From JAICMB01 sp963802915 (GTDB taxonomy: Bacteria; Acidobacteriota; Terriglobia; Bryobacterales; Bryobacteraceae), in the NCBI GenBank assembly GCA_963802915.1, contig CAWDKQ010000017.1, positions 1-64,000 of the forward strand: a stretch of 64,000 nucleotides of DNA, given 5' to 3'. Below the pieces are notes generated by a model. That model was not told the origin of the DNA and searched no databases. It was given only the letters and a program-made list of their open reading frames with translations. This document shows positions 33,044 through 41,402 of this stretch, one piece after another. Position 1 is the first letter of the stretch; every line of letters starts with the position of its first letter. A program made the translations under genes and the position numbers.

Positions 33044-33889
33044 CTAAGTCTTCGCCGCGGCGACAGTCTGTGCGGAACCTTTAGGAGTATCCGCGGCGCT
33101 TCCTTTCGCCGCTTCGGGGGCGAAGTTCTCCAGTTTTACTCGGATCAGCTTGGGATTCAGCCCTTCAACGATACTGCACACACCTTCCAGCATTAGTTCC
33201 TGGGTGTGCAAGACCTGGTGCGCACGCGCCTTCAATTTGTTGCCTGCGGGTAGAAAAAACAGGTTGGCCGCGCCCACCCCGTAAACTGTCGCCACGAACG
33301 CCACTGCGATCCCTCGCCCGACTTCGTCGATGTTCTCCAGATGTTTCATCACCTGAATCAGACCCAGCACGGCGCCGATAATTCCAATCGTCGGCGCATA
33401 CCCGCCGGCCGCTTCGTAAACTTTCGCCTCCGCCTCGGCCGCCTTTTCGTCGAGCGCGATATCGAGCTCCATCATGCTCCGCAGCGCATTGAGATCCGTG
33501 CCATCAACGGCCAGCGTTAGAGCCTTCCTCAGAAACGGATCGCCAATCTTGTCCAAGTCCCCTTCGAGCGATACGATGCTGTTTCTTCGCGCTTTGGAAG
33601 CGTAGGTTATGATTTCTTCAATCATCTGCGACGGCGAGTGCGTTGTCTCGAAAAAAACCATGCCCAGTTTTTTCGCTGCCGCTATAAGCACGGATAACGG
33701 CGTCGTAATCATCACCGCCCCGAGCGTGCCCCCGAGAACGATCATGGCGGCCGTGACTTGCGCTAGCTCCGCGATCTTGCCCCCCTCGAGCACCAGACCG
33801 CCGAGGATTCCGCCGAAAGCGATTACGAGCCCCAGGATGCTCGAGATGTCAGGCTTTGTCCCCCCGCGCTTCGCCGTTTTATCGGCCAT
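33044..33889 (-). CDS. motA: Flagellar motor stator protein MotA
   Basis: 281 residues. Four membrane segments: two near the N-terminus (LGLVIAFGGILGGLVLEGGK and AAMIVLGGTLGAVMITTPL), and two later (APTIGIIGAVLGLIQVM and VAFVATVYGVGAANLFFLPA) with the conserved Pro. The cytoplasmic loop between helices 2 and 3 contacts FliG. It overlaps flbD by 11 bases, giving the operon flbD-motA-motB. Confidence 0.95.
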   Translation of the reverse strand: MADKTAKRGGTKPDISSILGLVIAFGGILGGLVLEGGKIAELAQVTAAMIVLGGTLGAVMITTPLSVLIAAAKKLGMVFFETTHSPSQMIEEIITYASKARRNSIVSLEGDLDKIGDPFLRKALTLAVDGTDLNALRSMMELDIALDEKAAEAEAKVYEAAGGYAPTIGIIGAVLGLIQVMKHLENIDEVGRGIAVAFVATVYGVGAANLFFLPAGNKLKARAHQVLHTQELMLEGVCSIVEGLNPKLIRVKLENFAPEAAKGSAADTPKGSAQTVAAAKT

Positions 33890-34151
33890 GGGACTTCAGC
33901 GCCTCGTTGATTTCTTGTTCCCTGGCGAGTACCGGCGGTGAGGAAGCCTCGAGTACAGCGCAACCCCCAGACTTCACGATGGCCCTTCGAAACGCGATCA
34001 CCCTATCGACAACCTCCTCGGCCGACTCGAGAACCATCAACCTTTGGCCGGTCGTAAGAGTGATCACTGTATCGGGCGTCACCTCGATGTGCTCGATGAG
34101 ATCCGAGTTCAGGATGAGCGGGACGCGATTCAACCTCGTGAGCTGGATCAT
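33879..34151 (-). CDS. flbD: FlbD family flagellar protein
   Basis: 90 residues beginning MIQLTRLNRVPLILNSDLIE then HIEVTPDTVITLTTGQRLMV, the FlbD signature. This small protein commonly precedes motA in Gram-positive and other flagellar operons; its role is not settled. It is distinct from the Caulobacter transcription factor of the same name. It overlaps motA. A sigma28-like element lies upstream. Confidence 0.9.
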   Translation of the reverse strand: MIQLTRLNRVPLILNSDLIEHIEVTPDTVITLTTGQRLMVLESAEEVVDRVIAFRRAIVKSGGCAVLEASSPPVLAREQEINEALKSHGR

Positions 34152-34182
34152 AGAGCGACTTCCATCGATGGATTCGATTAAG

Positions 34183-34210
34183 GTATCGACAAATCATCCG
34201 CGCAAGTTTA
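34183..34210 (-). promoter_or_regulatory. Candidate sigma28 promoter of flbD-motA-motB
   Basis: Minus strand: TAAA (34210-34207), 16 bases, GTCGATAC (34190-34183). The predicted RNA start near 34176 leaves about 25 bases before the flbD ATG with a GGAAG ribosome site. Confidence 0.45.
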
Positions 34211-34240
34211 TGTTTCTTCGCCGTTTGTTGGCCCGCTCGC

Positions 34241-34268
34241 TAAAGTGGGGAGCTGGAAAGGCCGATTC
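34241..34268 (+). promoter_or_regulatory. Candidate sigma28 promoter of fliM
   Basis: TAAA at 34241-34244, 16 bases, GCCGATTC at 34261-34268. The predicted RNA start coincides with the fliM ATG at 34274, implying a leaderless message or use of the ATG at 34286. Confidence 0.4.
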
Positions 34269-34273
34269 TGGCA

Positions 34274-35194
34274 ATGAGATCATTCATGCCGGAACCGCAG
34301 AACGCATCCGAACGCCAGATGCTGTACGAGACCCATACTCAGACTCCAGCAGCCTCGCGAACCCTCCTCAATACTCTGCATGAGACGTTCGCCAAAGACC
34401 TGGGCATGCAGCTCTCGGCGTACCTTCGGACCGGAGTCAATGTTCGCCCCAAAACGGTAGAAGAGTGCGCCTACCCCGCATTTCTCGCCAGCCGCGGACC
34501 GTACGCCTGCACTGGCGTCTTTACCGTCCAGCCCACGGGGTGGGGCATCCTCGTCGAATTGGAAGCTGCCGTGGTTTTCCCCCTCTTAGAGCTGATGCTG
34601 GGAGCAAAACCGGCAGGGCGGCCGATACCCGAACGCGGGCCCACTGAGATCGAAAAGCAGTTGCTGGCCATAATCATGCGAGCGATCGGTGGAGAGCTAG
34701 AACGCGCCTGGAGCGCGGTGTCACCGCTTTCGTTGCAGTTCCGCGGCATTGAGACCCCGTCTCAGTTGGCTCGAATATTCGCGTCCACCGAGGACGTCAT
34801 CGCTGCCGGCTTCGATCTGATGGCCGCGGAGCGCAGCGGCACTCTCACGGTTTTGTCTCCCGCGCGGGCCCTCGATTCGCTTCTGAGCGCAGCCGCCCGC
34901 GGCGAAGCGGCCGATGCCGGCATGCCCGAAGAAGCAAATATCTCCCTCGCAATGCTGGACGCCGATGTTCAGCTCGACGTTTGGCTGACCGAAGTCTCCA
35001 TGGCCCTCCTGGACCTGGTGCAGCTGCGCGAAGGTTTTGTTATCAAGTTCGATCATCCGACCGATCGCCGGCTTTCGTGTACTTTGAACGGCGAGACCGG
35101 ATTCAAGGGGCAGGTCGTCAGCACGGGACGTAAGCGTGCGTTCTTAGTTGAAGAGGGTCCTGGCTTTATCGATTTAAGCAGCGTTACGGGATAG
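34274..35194 (+). CDS. fliM: Flagellar motor switch protein FliM
   Basis: 306 residues. The middle domain (HETFAKDLGMQLSAYLRTGV, GPYACTGVFTVQPTGWGILV, FPLLELMLGAKPAGRP, PTEIEKQLLAIIMRAIGGEL) matches FliM. The C-terminal SpoA/FliN-like domain spans about residues 225-306 (DADVQLDVWLTEVSMALLDL). The N-terminal CheY-binding peptide typical of FliM is not obvious. It sits alone on the plus strand away from fliN, unlike usual fliM-fliN pairs. Its 3' end overlaps the convergent gene at 35174 by 21 bases. Confidence 0.88.
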   Translation: MRSFMPEPQNASERQMLYETHTQTPAASRTLLNTLHETFAKDLGMQLSAYLRTGVNVRPKTVEECAYPAFLASRGPYACTGVFTVQPTGWGILVELEAAVVFPLLELMLGAKPAGRPIPERGPTEIEKQLLAIIMRAIGGELERAWSAVSPLSLQFRGIETPSQLARIFASTEDVIAAGFDLMAAERSGTLTVLSPARALDSLLSAAARGEAADAGMPEEANISLAMLDADVQLDVWLTEVSMALLDLVQLREGFVIKFDHPTDRRLSCTLNGETGFKGQVVSTGRKRAFLVEEGPGFIDLSSVTG

Positions 35195-35467
35195 ATGTTC
35201 CAACATTCGTAGAGCCACTGCGCCCTGCGTCGTGTGAAGCGGCGCCCTGCGGGATTCGATTCGCTCTACGATCCCGGTGAGAAGGTCGCGAAACTCCAGT
35301 TCTTGCGAATCGCGCGGAGCCGCGGGCGGCAGGCTCGCAATGGCTCGCAGGGACTGGCCAATCTGTTCTTCCGATTCACTATACAGAGCTGCAACGAGAC
35401 GCCGGGCGGCCTCACCGGCCGTGTACTGCACTGGATTCGCCATCATGCTGAGAACATATCGAAGCAT
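35174..35467 (-). CDS. Hypothetical small protein downstream of flgL
   Basis: 97 residues: NPVQYTAGEAARRLVAALYS, EEQIGQSLRAIASLPPAAPR, LEFRDLLTGIVERIESRRAP. Mostly helical, no membrane segment. It lies 26 bases after flgL, so is likely last in the long flhA-flgL operon. It may be a chaperone or regulator; no family is recognised. Confidence 0.5.
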   Translation of the reverse strand: MLRYVLSMMANPVQYTAGEAARRLVAALYSESEEQIGQSLRAIASLPPAAPRDSQELEFRDLLTGIVERIESRRAPLHTTQGAVALRMLEHLSRNAA

Positions 35468-35493
35468 GTTTACCGGATTTTAAGAAATATTTT

Positions 35494-36432
35494 TTATCCC
35501 GTCGTGGACGGGAAATAATTGAACAGGCTGGTGGTCGGTTGCTTCGCCGCCGCGGCCATCGCGGCATCCAGTTGGGTGGTGTCCTGCGTCATTTTTATCG
35601 CTTGGGCCGCCACGTCGGTATCCTGCTCCGCGCTCAATTGAGCCGTGTCCTGAGTCTGAAACATTTGGGCGAGATTCAGCGCGGTGGAGATCCGGTTCTG
35701 GACGTCGCCGTAGAACGTGGACTGTAGATTGAGGTAGTTCTGGGCGCTGGTAATGCCGCTCGCGGCGGTTTGGATCTCTGTCGGATCGTTCGACTGCAAC
35801 GCCGTCTGGAGGTTTTCGAGGGCCGCAAACACGTTTCCCGAAGTTGGGTTGCCGTTAGAATCGCGGGCGTCGAACAGTTGCTGCGCCGTCAAGGACGCCG
35901 CGAATGTCAATCCAGTCGGATCCTGAATCAGCCTTGTGGCAGGCGCTGTCACAAGTTGAATCACGTTGTTGGAATTCGAAGGATCGACTTCATAGGGCGG
36001 ACTGCTGGTCTGGTCGCCGCTAAAGATATAGGAACCGTTCACCTGCGTCGCGCTGATCGACACCATCTGCTGGAGTATGCCGTTCACCTGCGTTGCCAGC
36101 GAATTGCGCTCATCCGTCGTTTCTAATGAGTTGGCGCCTTGGGTCGCCAGAACCCCCGCCTGTTGCAGCAGTTGGACGGCGCTCTGTACGCTCGAGTCGG
36201 CCGTCTGCACCTCGGTTTGCACTGATGTCAGGTTGCTCTGGACCTGCGTGACCTGCGCGATATCGGCACGAGTGGTCAAAAGATCGCCGATGACCTGCGG
36301 ATCGTCCGAGGCTTGCGAGATCTTCACGCCGGAAGAAATCTGAGCCTGCGACTGGCTGAGATTCTGCTGGGTGATATTAATCGAATTGAGTAGCTCTTGG
36401 CTGGTCGGATCGATTCCTGAGATCATAGTCAA
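35494..36432 (-). CDS. flgL: Flagellar hook-associated protein 3 FlgL
   Basis: 312 residues. N-terminus TSQELLNSINITQQNLSQSQ then AQISSGVKISQASDDPQVIG is the flagellin-like D0/D1 of FlgL. The C-terminus LSAEQDTDVAAQAIKMTQDT then QLDAAMAAAAKQPTTSLFNY is standard. Forms the hook-filament junction with FlgK, whose gene ends 5 bases upstream. Confidence 0.93.
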   Translation of the reverse strand: MTMISGIDPTSQELLNSINITQQNLSQSQAQISSGVKISQASDDPQVIGDLLTTRADIAQVTQVQSNLTSVQTEVQTADSSVQSAVQLLQQAGVLATQGANSLETTDERNSLATQVNGILQQMVSISATQVNGSYIFSGDQTSSPPYEVDPSNSNNVIQLVTAPATRLIQDPTGLTFAASLTAQQLFDARDSNGNPTSGNVFAALENLQTALQSNDPTEIQTAASGITSAQNYLNLQSTFYGDVQNRISTALNLAQMFQTQDTAQLSAEQDTDVAAQAIKMTQDTTQLDAAMAAAAKQPTTSLFNYFPSTTG

Positions 36433-36437
36433 CCCTT

Positions 36438-37817
36438 TTAGGCTGGGATCATATTCATGAGACCTTGCGCCAGACTGTCGACTACCGTGATCATCTGGCT
36501 TGCCGCCTGATACGATCGCTGCAATTCCATTAGCTGCGTGGCTTCTGCGTCGAGCGACACTCCTGAAAGCTGTTGGCGCAAAGAGCGCGCCTGCGCGACC
36601 GTTTGAGTCTGGGCGGTCGATGCCGTCTGCGCGTTGCTTAATTGACTTCCGATCGACGACGCGGCGGCGCCATAGAACTGGTCGAACGTCATGTTCTGCA
36701 GGTTCGGATTCTGCGCATTACCCAAATTGCTGAGTGCAAGCGCCGTGCCATTCGAAACGGCTGGGGGACCGGTGGAGGCTGCCACCAGATCCGATGGCTC
36801 TAAAGTGGAGTTCACCGAAAGAGTGGCCGCGGCGTCCGTGGTCGAATTCGGATCCTGCTCGAATAGCGGCTGTCCTCCCGCTGCGGTGAGCAGACCGTTC
36901 ACACTGGAGGCGAGTTGCGTAGCCAAAGTATTGAGAGACCCGGTTTCCGACGGACCTCCGATCAGGGACGGCAGTACCTGATTCCGAACCGACAGGAGCG
37001 CACCTAACTGCCCATCGGTGATCTTGTCGGTGACATCATTGCCTGAGTTATCCAGCACCGTGGCATTCACGGCGGAACCGCCAGCCTGAACGGTCAGAGG
37101 GTCAAGCTGAGTGCCCAGCACCAGTGGAATCTGCCCTTCCGCCAGCACGTTCACCGTGCCGTCCGAGTTGGTCGTGGTCTGAACGTTAACGTACTGCGAT
37201 AGTTGTTCGAGCGAAGAGTATAACTGCGCGTCCAGACCCGGATCGGGCGACGTTGACGATTGCTTCGCAACGTTATATTGCTGGATCGTCGCCGCGATTT
37301 GGTTGATGGAAGAAACGGTCGTTTGCAGATCGCCGTTCACCGCGGTTTCGGTCTGGCCGAGCTGCACTGCGGCCTGCTGGAACGAAGTTGCCACCGTGGA
37401 CGCGGCGTTCAATACCGCGGATTGTGCATTAGCGCTGTCGGGCGACGCGCTCCAGGCCGAAAAGCTTTGCATCAACGAGTCCATCGCGTTCGCAACACCG
37501 CCGGTGCCCGTGACGTTCAGCACCTCGTCGATCGGATTGAGGCTGGTTGTCAGTTGCGATGAGTTGCCGAGCAGAGTGACCTGCTGTTGAACAGCCAGTT
37601 CGGAGTATTGATCGCGTGTGTCGCTGGCCGGCGCCGACATCACGCCGCCACTGAGGCCGGTCGACGAATTGAAAGAGAGCGCATCGAACTGCGGGACCTG
37701 TGTCGCGTAGCCTGGCGTCTGCGCGTTGCTGACGTTATTCTGCGTAACGTTCAGGGCGTTTTGAAACGCCTGTAGGGCGCCACCCGCCGAGGTCAATGCC
37801 GAAAACAGATCTGCCAT
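36438..37817 (-). CDS. flgK: Flagellar hook-associated protein 1 FlgK
   Basis: 459 residues. N-terminal rod/hook motif AFQNALNVTQNNVSNAQTPG then YATQVP. The C-terminus SGVSLDAEATQLMELQRSYQ then AASQMITVVDSLAQGLMNMI is diagnostic for FlgK. In the flgN-flgK-flgL order. The 88-base gap upstream holds an interspersed repeat copy. Confidence 0.95.
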   Translation of the reverse strand: MADLFSALTSAGGALQAFQNALNVTQNNVSNAQTPGYATQVPQFDALSFNSSTGLSGGVMSAPASDTRDQYSELAVQQQVTLLGNSSQLTTSLNPIDEVLNVTGTGGVANAMDSLMQSFSAWSASPDSANAQSAVLNAASTVATSFQQAAVQLGQTETAVNGDLQTTVSSINQIAATIQQYNVAKQSSTSPDPGLDAQLYSSLEQLSQYVNVQTTTNSDGTVNVLAEGQIPLVLGTQLDPLTVQAGGSAVNATVLDNSGNDVTDKITDGQLGALLSVRNQVLPSLIGGPSETGSLNTLATQLASSVNGLLTAAGGQPLFEQDPNSTTDAAATLSVNSTLEPSDLVAASTGPPAVSNGTALALSNLGNAQNPNLQNMTFDQFYGAAASSIGSQLSNAQTASTAQTQTVAQARSLRQQLSGVSLDAEATQLMELQRSYQAASQMITVVDSLAQGLMNMIPA

Positions 37818-37847
37818 TATCTAAATCCCCCGGCGGCGAACTGCCGC

Positions 37848-37872
37848 GGAACCCTGACCGTTAGCGAGGGGA
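37848..37872 (+). repeat. Interspersed intergenic repeat, copy 2
   Basis: GGAACCCTGACCGTTAGCGA then GGGG, in the flgN-flgK gap. It shares its layout with the copies at 29430 and 55398. Confidence 0.45.
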
Positions 37873-37905
37873 CGTCGCTGAGACCTATTCGACAATCCAT
37901 GGTCA

Positions 37906-38292
37906 TCACCCGGTCACGTTCACTTTCTTGACGAGTATCAACGGCGCCGACGCGCCCCGCTCGGTATAGCCGGCATTTTTCACGCCCAAGCGGCGGACCC
38001 AGCCCGAAATGAGACGGTCAGATGCGGATAAAGTCGTCGCGAGCGTTTTCACGTCGCGCTGTAACTGCGCCACGGAACGTCGTAGGTCCGCGTTTTTCAC
38101 GCTACCCAGGTCGCGCAGGATAACGGACGCGGATTGGAGTTGCGCCACCACATTTTCCAGCAGCGCCGTGCATCGCTCTGCGTCCTCTTCTCTGGAAAGG
38201 CTGAGCAGCCGCATGACCTCCGAGATACCGGCGCGGGCGGCGCGGATACACTCGGCCGGCGCTTGGTACCGGTCAAGCCTTTGTGCGCTCAT
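37906..38292 (-). CDS. FlgN-like flagellar export chaperone (by context)
   Basis: About 128 residues from the Met at 38292 (MSAQRLDRYQ). Helical throughout: LSREEDAERCTALLENVVAQ, SASVILRDLGSVKNADLRRS, VAQLQRDVKTLATTLSASDR. FlgN chaperones FlgK and FlgL and is typically encoded between flgM and flgK, exactly this position. Sequence similarity is too weak to assert alone. Upstream in-frame Met at 38307 is also possible. Confidence 0.65.
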   Translation of the reverse strand: MSAQRLDRYQAPAECIRAARAGISEVMRLLSLSREEDAERCTALLENVVAQLQSASVILRDLGSVKNADLRRSVAQLQRDVKTLATTLSASDRLISGWVRRLGVKNAGYTERGASAPLILVKKVNVTG

Positions 38293-38323
38293 CGTCTTTG
38301 GATTCAAAGCTCGGATTTAAACC

Positions 38324-38635
38324 TCACCCGCCGGACAAATGGGCGTTAATAATCGCGTTGCTGACCTCCTGCGGGTCGGCCTCGTGTTGATTCTGGACGT
38401 ACAAGGCGCGAAGCTGATCGATGCGGCTGGAACGGGTCGCCTCGCCTGCATTTAACGCTGCGCTGAACAGACGGCTTTGGCTGCTCAAGGCCACCTGGTC
38501 GCCGGAGGCGGAAGTCGTTGAATCCGTGGATGCCGTCCGCAAATTGCTGGCGTCGCTCTTCGATCCGCTCTTTGTTACGTTCTGCAACGCAGAGGATAGG
38601 ACATTGAGGTCGTTTATCTTCATCTTGTTCCCCAT
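38324..38635 (-). CDS. flgM: Anti-sigma28 factor FlgM
   Basis: 103 residues. N-terminal half disordered and Ser/Thr-rich; the C-terminal sigma28-binding half has GDQVALSSQSRLFSAALN, SSRIDQLRALYVQNQHEADP and QEVSNAIINAHLSG, matching FlgM. It holds FliA inactive until it is exported through the completed hook. It is encoded four genes downstream of fliA. Starts at 38635 or the Met at 38623 are both possible. Confidence 0.9.
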   Translation of the reverse strand: MGNKMKINDLNVLSSALQNVTKSGSKSDASNLRTASTDSTTSASGDQVALSSQSRLFSAALNAGEATRSSRIDQLRALYVQNQHEADPQEVSNAIINAHLSGG

Positions 38636-38655
38636 GGGCTGACGTTCCCGTTCAT

Positions 38656-38682
38656 ATATCGATCAGCCCGCCAGTCCATTTA
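38656..38682 (-). promoter_or_regulatory. Candidate sigma28 promoter of flgM
   Basis: Minus strand: TAAA (38682-38679), 15 bases, ATCGATAT (38663-38656). It lies in the 3' end of the upstream gene and would give FliA-dependent flgM-flgN-flgK-flgL expression. Confidence 0.5.
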
Positions 38683-39148
38683 AGGTTTTTATGTCGAAGA
38701 TTGGCATTTCGGCATCTTTTTGATCCGCCTCGAACGTCCGGAGCACAATTCGGTGAACCTTCAGCAGCAGCAACACCTCTCCTCGAGACAAGCGCAGTGT
38801 GCTGGCGATTTGGTCTACGGATTGCCCCAACCTGTGCATTTTCAATACTTTCGCCCGCATAGTCGCATTGCTTCCAGCGCTCGTCGCACTGCTGCCGGCG
38901 CTGCTCGGACCTGCCGGGGCCGCTTCTGCCGCAGCCTCCATCTCAGTTCTCAGCGTCGCTAGCCCTTTCGTCAGGGATGCCCCTTCGGCCTTCATCTCCT
39001 CGCCAGTCCGGGCGATTTGCGCTTCCAGGCGCTGGATCCGTCCCATCATTTTAAGGAACAAAGGCAGCGCAGCCAGGCTGATGGCTGCCGGCAGCACGTA
39101 CTGCAAGAAAATCCCGATCGCCTGGAGCCCATAAGCCGTCTTCATCAC
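38663..39148 (-). CDS. Membrane-anchored protein with C-terminal HTH (DUF2802/SwrB-like)
   Basis: 161 residues: an N-terminal transmembrane helix (IFLQYVLPAAISLAALPLFL), a coiled coil (MMGRIQRLEAQIARTGEEMK...LATLRTEMEAAAE), a Gly/Ser/Ala linker, then a short helix-turn-helix (KVLKMHRLGQSVDQIASTLR then LSRGEVLLLLKVHRI). This architecture resembles DUF2802/DUF6115 proteins and Bacillus SwrB, encoded in flagellar operons and linked to basal-body maturation. Assignment rests on architecture and context. Overlaps fliN by 4 bases. Confidence 0.6.
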   Translation of the reverse strand: MMKTAYGLQAIGIFLQYVLPAAISLAALPLFLKMMGRIQRLEAQIARTGEEMKAEGASLTKGLATLRTEMEAAAEAAPAGPSSAGSSATSAGSNATMRAKVLKMHRLGQSVDQIASTLRLSRGEVLLLLKVHRIVLRTFEADQKDAEMPIFDIKTLNGLAG

Positions 39149-39516
39149 CGGATACCCTGCAGTAGATTCACGAGATCCCCAGCGGGACCATCGCCGGATT
39201 CACCCCGCTTCAAAATCTCTGTAACGCGGATGCCATAGCAACCTTCAATGACAACTACCTGCCCTCGCGCAATCACGCGGTCGTTGACCACCAGTTCGAC
39301 GATATCGTCCGGGGCGCGGTCCAACTCCACGATCGATCCTGACCCTAACTTCAAAAGATCCTTCAATCGAAGATTGGTCCTTCCGAACAGAACCCTAACC
39401 TGTAGTTTCAGGTCCATCAGCAGACCTGCGGTCTTGGAAAAGTTGGTTTGCGGATCGGATGCCGTGGTCGCCGGCGCCGCAAAGCTTTTTTCGACGTAAT
39501 CGCGTTGCTGGTTCAT
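39145..39516 (-). CDS. fliN: Flagellar motor switch protein FliN
   Basis: About 123 residues from the ATG at 39516, which overlaps the fliA stop (TAATG). The SpoA domain reads DLKLQVRVLFGRTNLRLKDL, LKLGSGSIVELDRAPDDIVE, LVVNDRVIARGQVVVIEGCY then GIRVTEIL, which is diagnostic of FliN. C-ring component below FliM. A second shorter FliN-like gene is at 52989. Confidence 0.93.
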   Translation of the reverse strand: MNQQRDYVEKSFAAPATTASDPQTNFSKTAGLLMDLKLQVRVLFGRTNLRLKDLLKLGSGSIVELDRAPDDIVELVVNDRVIARGQVVVIEGCYGIRVTEILKRGESGDGPAGDLVNLLQGIR

Positions 39517-40280
39517 TAGTAAACGCCCCTCGTGCTGGGCCATTTTTGAAGCATATATGTTCTCAGACGCATAACAGCCTGGGATTTCAACTGGCAGACC
39601 CGTGTCACGTGGATTCCGAGAACTTCGGAGATATCTCGCAGGTTCTGGTCCTCTTTGTAATAAAGGGTCAGTATCGTGCGCTCCACTTTGGGCATTTTGC
39701 CGATCGCCGACGCCAGAAGCTTCTGCAACTCCGCCTTTTCCAAAATGCGAGCCGGAAGATTCTCCTCGTCTTGAGAGATGAATTGCAGGAGGCGGTTCTC
39801 GGAGCGGCCTTCCGGCACCTCGTCCAGACTGCCGAGGCTGACGCCGCGCAATTCCAGCAGCGTCTCCTGGTACTCTGCGACCGGCATGTTGAGTTCAGCC
39901 GCAATCTCCTCTTCCGTCGGTGTCCGTTGTAGACGGTTCTCTACTGCCGCAATCGCGTTGCTCACGTGCTTGAGCATCTTGCGGCGATGTGCCGGAATTC
40001 CATCCAACCCGCGAATACTGTCGAGAATCGCGCCGCGGATTTTGTGCTCGGCAAAAGTCTTCAGCTTGACGTTAAACGTGGGGTCGAAAGTGTCTACGGC
40101 ATGGATCAACCCGATCACTCCGGCCGAGATCAGGTCTTCAAGATTCGCATTGCCTGTGAGCTTTTCGAAAATACGCGTGGCGATCCAACGCACCTGCGGC
40201 AAATGTTCGATGATCAGGCGCTCGCGGTCCTCCGCGTAAGCGACTGTCGACTCGGAATAAGCAAGTGAGTTGGCGGCCAT
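39516..40280 (-). CDS. fliA: Flagellar sigma factor FliA (sigma28)
   Basis: 254 residues. Region 2: EHLPQVRWIATRIFEKLTGN, then ANLEDLISAGVIGLIHAVDT and AEHKIRGAILDSIRGLDGIP. Region 3: ISNAIAAVENRLQRTPTEEE-like helices. Region 4: KVERTILTLYYKEDQNLRDI then SEVLGIHVTRVCQLKSQAVM. It directs late flagellar genes (flagellin, fliD, motAB, flgM). It is in an operon with flhF and flgM. Confidence 0.96.
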   Translation of the reverse strand: MAANSLAYSESTVAYAEDRERLIIEHLPQVRWIATRIFEKLTGNANLEDLISAGVIGLIHAVDTFDPTFNVKLKTFAEHKIRGAILDSIRGLDGIPAHRRKMLKHVSNAIAAVENRLQRTPTEEEIAAELNMPVAEYQETLLELRGVSLGSLDEVPEGRSENRLLQFISQDEENLPARILEKAELQKLLASAIGKMPKVERTILTLYYKEDQNLRDISEVLGIHVTRVCQLKSQAVMRLRTYMLQKWPSTRGVY

Positions 40281-40283
40281 CTT

Positions 40284-41402
40284 TTATGCGGCGCTTGCGA
40301 TCAGTGCCGCCTCCCCTCCGAGTAATCTGCCGGTCAGAGTTTCCACGCTCGCGTCCTCCAGATCTTCAGGAACGCCCTGCCCGGTCGAAAAGAACGAGAG
40401 CGGTTTTCCGATCCGCAGGGCTTCGGAAATAACCGACCCGACCGACGATGTTTCATCCAGTTTTGTGAACAGCAGACGTCCCGGCTTGAAAACGGAATAG
40501 AAGTCGGAAAACGTGGAAAGATCGGCGCACTTCATGGACGCTGGTAAAACAAGGTGAACCTCACGCCCATCGATGGCTTCGAAGGCCATTGCGAGATCGT
40601 TTGCTGCTGCGGTGTCTCCCGCCGAAAACCCGGGCGTGTCGATCAGCACGTAGTCTTTCCCGCGCGTCTCGTGCAGCGCGTCGCGCAACTCCGCCAGTGA
40701 GTTTGCGGCCGTGAATCCGATGCCCATAATCCCGGCGTAGATCCTCAACCGTTCATGTCCGCCGACGCGGTCCGTGTCTACGGAAACGATCCGGACGGAG
40801 CGCCGTTGCGAGAGACATCGGTGAACCGCAAGCTTCGCGATCACTGTACTCTTACCCGCGCCCGGCGGGCCCACGAATACGGCCGCGTTTCCTCGACCCG
40901 AGGAATTGAGCGCGGCTGAAACTTGCAGCTTGCGGCCCATGCATTCCGCCACCACCTGCCGCAGGGGATGTCTTGCGCCCGATGGGAGCGTTGGCGCCAG
41001 CGGCCCGCGCCAGATCCCCTCGGCGGTGTCCACCAGGTTGTCCACCACCAGCGGGTCCATACCGCAGGCCACCAGTTCGCGCAACACCTCTTCGACTTCG
41101 GACGAATCGTCCGTGGGCGCCGGCGTCGGCTGCATGATCTTTCGTAAATCGTTGAGTTGCGATCGCAGCATTTGCAGTTCGATCGCAAGATCGTCCCGCC
41201 CCGATTGTTCCGCGGCAGGCCGTTCCTCCCGTTGTTCGCGGCCCTGGTCCATAACGCCGAACACCACTTCTAACCGTCCCAGATGCCTCGCGCCCTCCTT
41301 TGCGGGACGCGACTCAATCAGCATTGCCTCCGGCCCGAGTTCATCCGAGGCTTCCCGAATGGCGGCCGCGACAGAATTCTTGAAGTAGGACTTGATTCTC
41401 AT
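40284..41402 (-). CDS. flhF: Flagellar biosynthesis GTPase FlhF
   Basis: 372 residues. SRP-type GTPase: N-terminal MRIKSYFKNSVAAAIREASD with the FlhF beta strand EAMLIESRPA; P-loop GPPGAGKST at 178-186; G2/G3-type VSVDTDRVGGHERLRIYAGI, DYVLIDTPGFS; then TKLDETSSVGSVISEAL. It sets the number and place of flagella, normally with FlhG. No flhG follows here; fliA comes directly next. Overlaps flhA by 4 bases. Confidence 0.95.
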   Translation of the reverse strand: MRIKSYFKNSVAAAIREASDELGPEAMLIESRPAKEGARHLGRLEVVFGVMDQGREQREERPAAEQSGRDDLAIELQMLRSQLNDLRKIMQPTPAPTDDSSEVEEVLRELVACGMDPLVVDNLVDTAEGIWRGPLAPTLPSGARHPLRQVVAECMGRKLQVSAALNSSGRGNAAVFVGPPGAGKSTVIAKLAVHRCLSQRRSVRIVSVDTDRVGGHERLRIYAGIMGIGFTAANSLAELRDALHETRGKDYVLIDTPGFSAGDTAAANDLAMAFEAIDGREVHLVLPASMKCADLSTFSDFYSVFKPGRLLFTKLDETSSVGSVISEALRIGKPLSFFSTGQGVPEDLEDASVETLTGRLLGGEAALIASAA

